Source of the DNA: Planctomycetota bacterium
GTDB taxonomy: Bacteria; Planctomycetota; UBA8742; UBA2392
NCBI GenBank assembly: GCA_020638675.1
Contig: JACKID010000004.1
Coordinates: forward strand, 124,001 to 188,000
DNA: 64,000 nucleotides
Direction: 5' to 3'
Each line of letters starts with the position of its first letter. The stretch's first letter is position 1. The notes below the pieces were generated by a model that ran no database searches, was not told the origin of the DNA, and worked only from the letters and a program-made list of their open reading frames with translations. Below are positions 59,579 through 64,000 of the stretch, piece after piece. Both the position numbers and the translations under genes were made by a program.

Positions 59579-60169
59579 TTACTTGTGGGTCTTGGCGAGG
59601 TAGGCGCCGGTGCTGGCCGCCGTCGGCTTGATGGCTTCCGCGCCTTCTTCCCAGTTGGCCGGGCAGACTTCGCCGTGCTGCTTGCTGAACTGGAAGGCCT
59701 TCACGACGCGCAGGGTTTCCTTGACGTTGCGCCCGACGTTCAGCGCGTTGATGGTGCTGTGCTGAAGCACGCCGTCCGGGTCGATCAGGAACAGCCCGCG
59801 AAGCGCGACGCCGCCCTGCTCAAGCAGAACGCCGTAGTCGCGGCTGATGTTCTTGGTCAGATCCGCCAGAAGCGGGAACTTGACGCCGCCGAGGCCGCCC
59901 TTGTCGAGGCTCATCTGGTTCCACGCGAGGTGGCTGAACTTGCTGTCAACGCTGGCCGCGATGACTTCGGTGTTCAGCTTCTTGAACTCGTCGAGGTGAT
60001 CGTTGAACGCAACGATTTCGGTCGGGCAGACGAACGTGAAGTCGAGCGGGTAGAAGAACAGCACCACCCACTTGCCCTTGAAGTCAGCCAGCTTGATGTT
60101 CTTGAAGTCCGTTCCGACGACTGCTTCGCCTGCGAAGTCAGGCGCCGGTGATCCAACCTGTATACCCAT
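59579..60169 (-). CDS. 2-Cys peroxiredoxin (AhpC/Prx1 type)
   Basis: Thiol peroxidase of 196 residues reducing H2O2 and organic peroxides. The peroxidatic Cys is in FFYPLDFTFVCPTEIVAF near residue 50, and the resolving Cys is in HGEVCPANWEEG near 170, as in typical 2-Cys enzymes. Arg of the active site is in VALRGLFLIDPDG. The start at 60169 is preferred over the ATG two codons upstream because GAGGGG then lies 6 nt away. It ends at a very strong terminator. No dedicated reductase gene is adjacent. Confidence 0.95.
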   Translation of the reverse strand: MGIQVGSPAPDFAGEAVVGTDFKNIKLADFKGKWVVLFFYPLDFTFVCPTEIVAFNDHLDEFKKLNTEVIAASVDSKFSHLAWNQMSLDKGGLGGVKFPLLADLTKNISRDYGVLLEQGGVALRGLFLIDPDGVLQHSTINALNVGRNVKETLRVVKAFQFSKQHGEVCPANWEEGAEAIKPTAASTGAYLAKTHK

Positions 60170-60388
60170 TGTCATCCCCTCTGTTGCAGAGTTAGTAAAC
60201 GTTGTCAGCCGGCAGGGCCGGTGTTGGGCCCCTAACGCCGGGGAGGCGAATCATAATCCGGGGTAGCAGCCCCTCAAGGAACAAATCGGACGGCGCAGGT
60301 CCAAATCGTCAAAAACCGGGGTACGCAGCCTCCCACCCCCGGCCTCATGTTTGTAGGCTCCCGCCGCAAATTGACCGGAGACGCAAGC

Positions 60389-60859
60389 ATGGCGATTGAA
60401 CGCACACTCATCCTGATCAAGCCCGACGGCGTGCAGCGCGGCATCGTCGGCGACATCATCGGGCGCTTCGAGCGCACCGGCATGAAGATCGTCGGCATGA
60501 AGCTGATGAAGATGTCCGACGAGCTGGCAAGCCAGCACTACAAAGACCACGTCGGCAAAGGCTTCTACGCGGGCCTTGTGAAGTTCATGACCAGCAGCCC
60601 GCTGGTGGCGCTGGCCGTTGAGGGCCCCAAGGCCGTCGAGAACTGCCGCAAGCTGATGGGCAAGACCTTCTGTACCGACGCGCAGGCGGGCACCATCCGC
60701 GGCGACTTCGGCGTCAGCCGCGGGCTGAACCTGGTGCACGGCAGCGACAGCGCCGAAAGCGCCCAGCGCGAGCTCGGGCTGTTCTTCCAGGCGAACGAAC
60801 TGCAGGAATACAGCCGCGCCGTCGACGCCTGGACCTGGAACGACGAAGACAAGGGCTAG
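60389..60859 (+). CDS. ndk: Nucleoside-diphosphate kinase
   Basis: Enzyme of 156 residues that equalises nucleoside triphosphate pools by transferring the gamma-phosphate through a His intermediate. Motifs: ERTLILIKPDGVQRGIVGDI, FERTGMKIVGMKL and the active-site NLVHGSDSAESAQRELGLFF containing the phosphorylated His near residue 119. The length is slightly above the norm of about 140-150 because of a short C-terminal extension (NELQEYSRAVDAWTWNDEDK). GGAG lies about 9 nt before the ATG at 60389. Confidence 0.97.
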   Translation: MAIERTLILIKPDGVQRGIVGDIIGRFERTGMKIVGMKLMKMSDELASQHYKDHVGKGFYAGLVKFMTSSPLVALAVEGPKAVENCRKLMGKTFCTDAQAGTIRGDFGVSRGLNLVHGSDSAESAQRELGLFFQANELQEYSRAVDAWTWNDEDKG

Positions 60860-60865
60860 AACAAG

Positions 60866-60955
60866 GGGATTGGGGCATAGGGCTTGGGGCCTGGGGGGAC
60901 GGAACCAAGATCCCCGAGGCGTCACCCCCTATGCCCCAAGCCCAAATCCCACGCG
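60866..60955. repeat. GGGGCATAGGGCTTGGGG-type inverted repeat
   Basis: GGGGCATAGGGCTTGGGGCC is followed about 40 nt later by CCCCTATGCCCCAAGCCC, giving two inverted copies of the same word between ndk and rsfS. Confidence 0.7.
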
Positions 60956-61031
60956 CGATTTCTTGCTGAGTGTTCTACTTCACCGGCATGGTTCGTAAGA
61001 TTGGCGAAGCGACGCAAACCGGAGGCCCGCC

Positions 61032-61385
61032 ATAGACACACTCGAAGCCGCGCGCATCGCCTACAAGGCCTGCGCTGAGAAGAAGGCCAGCGATATCCGC
61101 CTGCTGGAGGTCACCGGCCTGACCATCGTCTCGGACTACTTCGTGATCTGCACCGCCAGCAGCTCGACCAACGCGCGCGCCATCGGTGACGAAGTTCGCA
61201 AGCAACTGAAACAGAAGGCAGCCCGCACTCCGATCGGCGTTGAGGGCGGCGAAGAAGGCTGGTGGGTGCTGCTCGACTTCGGCGACGTGATCGTGCACAT
61301 CTTCCAGCACGACGCCCGGCAGTATTACGCCATCGACGAAACCTGGGCCGACGCGCAGGTAGTAGAAGAATCCGAAGCGGCCTGA
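61032..61385 (+). CDS. rsfS: Ribosomal silencing factor RsfS, with apparent AUA start
   Basis: 117-residue factor that binds ribosomal protein L14 (uL14) and keeps the subunits apart when nutrients are scarce. Visible: TLEAARIAYKACAEKKASDI then RLLEVTGLTIVSDYFVICTA (the DYFVI signature), RAIGDEVRKQLKQKA, EGWWVLLDFGDVIVHIFQ and ARQYYAIDETWAD. The reading frame is open from a TAA at 60996 with no ATG, GTG or TTG before GTG 61143, which lies inside the conserved domain. The codon that aligns with the usual initiator Met is ATA at 61032, with GGAGG 6 nt upstream. AUA initiation is therefore the best reading; a base error or mutation from ATG is possible. Confidence 0.88.
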   Translation: MDTLEAARIAYKACAEKKASDIRLLEVTGLTIVSDYFVICTASSSTNARAIGDEVRKQLKQKAARTPIGVEGGEEGWWVLLDFGDVIVHIFQHDARQYYAIDETWADAQVVEESEAA

Positions 61386-61390
61386 CCACT

Positions 61391-61548
61391 GCCTTACGCG
61401 AAGAACTGGATTCGGACAGGACCTTCAGGACAGGCAGGAAGAGGCATTCAGCTTCCTGAACGTCCTGAAGGTCCTGTCCTTTTTGCTTTGGTAGTGCTTC
61501 GCGTCCTTCGCCCGGCTTCGCTTCTTCGCGTGGCGCCTGGTGCGCGCG
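61391..61548. repeat. Composite dispersed repeat (third copy)
   Basis: TTACGCGAAGAACTGG, then GGACCTTCAGGACAGGCAGG and CTTCCTGAACGTCCTGAAGG, then GCTTCGCGTCCTTCGCCCGG and CGCTTCTTCGCGTGGCGCC. It fills the gap between rsfS and the double-STAS gene. Confidence 0.75.
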
Positions 61549-61549
61549 C

Positions 61550-62326
61550 CTAATGACCGTGGATTGCGCGCTCAGCTTCGGACACGCTCAGGGCCGGCAC
61601 GAACAGCTTGTCCATTTCCAGCATCTCGAGCATGACCCGCACCTTGGGCTGCGGGTTCACGAGCACAAACTTGCCGTCGCGACCGCGGATCGTGTCGCTG
61701 ATCCTGCGCAGCCACTCGGTGCCTTCATCGACCAGCGTGCGCAGCTCGGACACGTCGAGGATCAGGTTACGCGTCTCCTCGCGGAATTCTTCCTTCCAGT
61801 GCCGCTCGAAGCTGGGCGACGAAAGCTTGTCGAAGGCGCGCTTCAGCGTCAGCACTTGCGTTGAGGGCACGCCGGCATCGTGCATGCCCGCCCAGCAACT
61901 GCGCATCTCCTCGGTCAGGCTGGGCTTTTCGGGCAGGGCGCGGAACTGGCCGGACAGCATGGCCAGCATCCCGTCCATTACCTTCTGCGCGGCCTGCCCG
62001 AAGCTGTCGTAGAAGCGAAAGCTGCTCTCCTGTGCGCCCTGCACCAGCTTGGTACGCAAGGCCTCGGGCGCGCCGATGATCGCGAGAAAGCCGCTTTCGT
62101 TCTCGGCAAACAAACCCGCAAGCCCGGCCATGGTTTCGATGCCGGCCCTGTCGATCTGCTTCAGCCCGCGAATGTCCAGGAACAGGCGCTTCGGCAGCGG
62201 CTGCAGGCTTCGGCCCAACTCGACCGTGAATGCGCTGATGCGCTCGCCGGTGAACGAGCCGTTCAGCATGAACGCCGCCGTGCTGGGCGTGTCCATGGGC
62301 AGTTGTTGCCAGTCGAGTTCGGGCAT
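61550..62326 (-). CDS. Protein with two STAS-like domains
   Basis: A 258-residue cytosolic protein. The first STAS-like domain spans residues 15-100 (AAFMLNGSFTGERISAFTVE, RLFLDIRGLKQIDRAGIETM) and the second about 175-258 (LILDVSELRTLVDEGTEWLR). STAS domains act as anti-sigma antagonists or scaffold subunits. The Ser that is phosphorylated in classical antagonists (IDSxG) is Arg in the first domain and Asp/Glu in the second, so classical partner-switching control seems unlikely. The start at 62326 has TATACT 6 nt upstream. No kinase or phosphatase partner is adjacent; the PP2C at 5.8 kb is distant. Confidence 0.7.
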   Translation of the reverse strand: MPELDWQQLPMDTPSTAAFMLNGSFTGERISAFTVELGRSLQPLPKRLFLDIRGLKQIDRAGIETMAGLAGLFAENESGFLAIIGAPEALRTKLVQGAQESSFRFYDSFGQAAQKVMDGMLAMLSGQFRALPEKPSLTEEMRSCWAGMHDAGVPSTQVLTLKRAFDKLSSPSFERHWKEEFREETRNLILDVSELRTLVDEGTEWLRRISDTIRGRDGKFVLVNPQPKVRVMLEMLEMDKLFVPALSVSEAERAIHGH

Positions 62327-62332
62327 GCGGCG

Positions 62333-62338
62333 AGTATA
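62333..62338 (-). promoter_or_regulatory. -10-like hexamer of a possible leaderless mRNA (double-STAS gene)
   Basis: TATACT on the minus strand, ending 6 nt before the ATG at 62326; no clear -35. Confidence 0.45.
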
Positions 62339-62415
62339 GCCCGGCCGGCAACGGCCGGGGATGACCTCCTTGATCGGACGACCAGTCAATCTATCCCCGG
62401 GCTTTGCAGGCCGGG
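62339..62415. repeat. Hairpin repeat next to the methyltransferase stop codon
   Basis: Contains CCGGC-CGTT-GCCGG and GCCCGGC-CTGCAAA-GCCCGGG (minus orientation). The TAG stop of the methyltransferase gene is part of the first hairpin word (TAGCCCGGCC), as in the other stop-adjacent repeats. Confidence 0.6.
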
Positions 62416-63150
62416 CTACGGCCCGATCCAGCCGCCGGCGAGGAAGTTGGCCCAGGCCTCCGACAGGCTCGCGCCCTTGATGGCCGGCCAGGCCAGCCCC
62501 CACGCAACCACCTGCAGCAGCAGCAGAACGGACAGCCCCAGCACCGGCTCCCACGCGCGGTTCTTGAAAGCGCGCGACAGGCTGAAACTGCTCACGTCAC
62601 CCACCCGCCAGGCCTTCAGCTGCGGGAAAAAGCGCGGCACGTTGTCGCAATAGACCTTGTACGGCTCGCCGTAAATACTGGTCAGCATCTCTTCCTCGAT
62701 GCCGATCTGCAGTCGGTACACGGCAAAGAACATGACGTTGTAGACACTGAACAAAACCAGGTTGAACGGCCATGCCGACAGCAGAGCCAGCCCGCAGCCG
62801 ATCAGCCACGTGCCCACGTACAGCGGGTTGCGCGTGCGCCCGTACGGACCGGCCGTGGCCAGCTCCGCCTTCTTCATGAGATAGCCCAGCGACCAGATGC
62901 GCATGCCCAGCCCCAGCAGCGCGAGCACCAGCCCGATGCCGCGAATGGCCATCAGAGAAACGTGCTCCTCCGACAGCGGCGGGCGCAGCGAAAGCGCGAT
63001 GAACGCGGCGTACAATGGCCAGAACCCCTGCAGGCGCAGGCGGTCGAGGCGCTTCTCGCGTTTCTTGCCGTCCTTGACGGTCGCCTTGTGGGTGGCCTTC
63101 AACGGGCCGTCGGCAAAGGCGTCAGCGGCGGACTTTGGCTCAGTGGTCAC
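62416..63150 (-). CDS. Membrane methyltransferase, PEMT/ICMT family
   Basis: A 244-residue integral membrane protein. After a charged N-terminus, hydrophobic helices (FWPLYAAFIALSL; IRGIGLVLALLGLGMRIWSL) lead to the conserved SAM-binding region TAGPYGRTRNPLYVGTWLIG and EEEMLTSIYGEPYKVYCDNV then PRFFP, the signature shared by isoprenylcysteine carboxyl methyltransferases and phospholipid N-methyltransferases. A final helix (VLGLSVLLLLQVVAWGLAWP) ends the protein. The substrate is unknown: a phospholipid head group or another lipid is more likely than prenylated protein in bacteria. The start is GTG at 63150; no ribosome-binding site is seen. Confidence 0.82.
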   Translation of the reverse strand: MTTEPKSAADAFADGPLKATHKATVKDGKKREKRLDRLRLQGFWPLYAAFIALSLRPPLSEEHVSLMAIRGIGLVLALLGLGMRIWSLGYLMKKAELATAGPYGRTRNPLYVGTWLIGCGLALLSAWPFNLVLFSVYNVMFFAVYRLQIGIEEEMLTSIYGEPYKVYCDNVPRFFPQLKAWRVGDVSSFSLSRAFKNRAWEPVLGLSVLLLLQVVAWGLAWPAIKGASLSEAWANFLAGGWIGP

Positions 63151-63228
63151 GGGGCGGAATGTACAGAGATGGAGCCCCAGCCGAAAGGCTGGGGACGCGC
63201 GGGGGCTTTGGATCGCGGCCGTCTCGGC

Positions 63229-63256
63229 CACATGCGGGCGGGACGCCCGCGCTCCC
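63229..63256 (-). repeat. TCC-loop hairpin after the glycosyltransferase stop codon
   Basis: On the minus strand the TGA is followed by CGGGAGC and the hairpin GCGGGCG-TCC-CGCCCGC, the same core as at 8888-8904. Confidence 0.75.
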
Positions 63257-63257
63257 G

Positions 63258-64000
63258 TCAGGCCTGCAGCCAGCGCCAGATGCCCTTGAACGTGAGCCCG
63301 GCGCGGATGGCCTCTTTGGCGTGCAGCTTGGCCTTCTTCTTGTCGCCGAGCTTGCGGTAAGCGCGCGACAGCTCGAGGTGCTTGCGCCCGGCACGTGCAA
63401 TGTGCCGGCGGGTGGTGGCCGGGTCGTCGTTGTGCAGCAGCGCATTGACCATGCAAATGCGTGAGAACGCTTCCTCCAGCGCGTTGGCGCGCCCGGTCTT
63501 GCTGATGCTGTCCGGGCTGCGGTGCGCGATCAGCAGCGGCTTCTCGCAGATGCGCATGCCCGAGTTGTTCACCACGCGCGCCAGCCGGAGGAAGAAGTCC
63601 CAGTCGTTTGAAATGGGAAAACGCTCGTTGAACAGCCCCGTCTTCTCAACGAGATGCCGCTTGAAGATCAGGCTGCTGGTCTTGAGCGACAGGTTCTCGT
63701 ACAGGTCCAGCTTGAGATGGTGATTACGCCCGGGGATCACGTCCGGCTTGGTCTCGCGGCTGCCGTCGGCGTTGACGTGTATGTGCCGACACGCGGCCGC
63801 CACATATTCGTCGCGCAACACCGCCAGCTGCATCTGGATCTTCTCGCGCTCCCACTCATCGTCTGAATCCAGCAACGCGATCCACTCGCCCGTCGCGTGC
63901 CGGATGCCCACGTTCCGTGCGCTGCTGGCGCCGCCGTTGGGCTTGCGTATGTAGCGCACACGCTCGGGCGGCTTGGCGAACTGCTCGCGCGTTTCGTCTG
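63258..64000 (-). CDS. Family 2 glycosyltransferase (5' end beyond window)
   Basis: The visible 247 codons are the C-terminal part of a GT-A-fold, family 2 glycosyltransferase that moves a sugar from a nucleotide donor onto a lipid or polysaccharide. Seen from the window edge: DETREQFAKPPERVRYIRKP followed by NGGASSARNVGIRHATGEWI and ALLDSDDEW, whose DSDD carries the metal- and donor-binding Asp residues. FNERFPISNDWDFFLRLARV holds the usual ExxWD-like catalytic region (here NDWDFFLR). The C-terminus is helical and Lys/Arg-rich. The start and the first nucleotide-binding Asp lie beyond position 64000. The acceptor is unknown. Confidence 0.9.
   Translation of the reverse strand, partial: DETREQFAKPPERVRYIRKPNGGASSARNVGIRHATGEWIALLDSDDEWEREKIQMQLAVLRDEYVAAACRHIHVNADGSRETKPDVIPGRNHHLKLDLYENLSLKTSSLIFKRHLVEKTGLFNERFPISNDWDFFLRLARVVNNSGMRICEKPLLIAHRSPDSISKTGRANALEEAFSRICMVNALLHNDDPATTRRHIARAGRKHLELSRAYRKLGDKKKAKLHAKEAIRAGLTFKGIWRWLQA

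Noticed and set aside
1..64000. tRNA, rRNA, integrase or prophage genes
   Set aside because: Scanned for characteristic sequences and saw none; a dedicated tRNA or RNA-family search could still find a missed one.

Overview
This is a GC-rich chromosomal segment from a bacterium, most likely a planctomycete or a close relative in the PVC group. The taxonomic call is an inference. It rests on an MJ0042-type zinc-ribbon membrane protein, many Sec-exported proteins of unknown function, several extracytoplasmic-function sigma factors (one beside a large anti-sigma factor), an alpha/alpha-toroid protein with a thioredoxin-like domain, and abundant dispersed hairpin repeats of the GHGRDAHAT / GVPPM type that I associate with such genomes. 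No rRNA, tRNA, integrase, transposase or CRISPR array was seen.

Layout. Positions 1-6.6 kb (minus strand): the 5' part of icmF (fused acyl-CoA mutase), a zinc-ribbon membrane metallopeptidase-like protein, an ECF sigma factor and a PP2C phosphatase. 6.8-10.8 kb (plus): an outer-membrane porin-like barrel, a thioesterase, and a ketosynthase translationally coupled to a ketosynthase-like partner lacking the active-site Cys. 10.8-14 kb: an exported protein, an EF-hand protein and xseA. 14.3-15.5 kb: an orphan DndB-family gene with lower GC than its surroundings. 16-24.3 kb: a protein whose gene has been invaded by the dispersed repeat, guanine deaminase, a lipoprotein, a coiled-coil protein, an exported protein overlapping phhB, and a sigma/anti-sigma pair. 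24.3-35.7 kb: a probable selenoprotein (thioredoxin fold, UxxC), an M48 protease, a TPR/HExxH giant, a thioredoxin-toroid protein and two tandem TPR paralogues. 35.8-46 kb: fhs, a carboxypeptidase-regulatory-fold protein, a decayed and an intact YeeE/YedE pair, a VOC protein, a SnoaL-tailed sigma factor, a HEAT-like membrane protein and meaB. 46.4-55.2 kb: hemY, a divergent NAD-kinase-like protein, an SPFH protein, NADAR, PlsC, a GH18/LysM protein, a TssM-tail-like membrane protein and two GYF-like paralogues. 55.5-64 kb: a glycolytic group (pyk, pfk, gap), peroxiredoxin, ndk, rsfS, a double-STAS protein, a PEMT/ICMT methyltransferase and a partial family 2 glycosyltransferase.

How it fits together. 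Most genes stand alone or in two-gene units, often convergent and separated by strong hairpins. Core metabolism (C1 through fhs, B12-dependent acyl-CoA rearrangement through icmF and meaB, glycolysis, haem, nucleotides) is mixed with envelope and signalling functions.

The observations most worth following are: (i) a single in-frame UGA in a UxxC thioredoxin-fold protein followed directly by a SECIS-like hairpin; (ii) a family of TCC-loop hairpins whose stems covary and which sit at or just after stop codons; (iii) at least eight genes with a -10-like hexamer exactly 6 nt before the start codon, suggesting leaderless mRNAs; (iv) an AUA start on rsfS; (v) the orphan dndB-like gene; (vi) the ketosynthase/Cys-less partner pair; and (vii) a TssM-like C-terminal domain without any other type VI secretion gene nearby.
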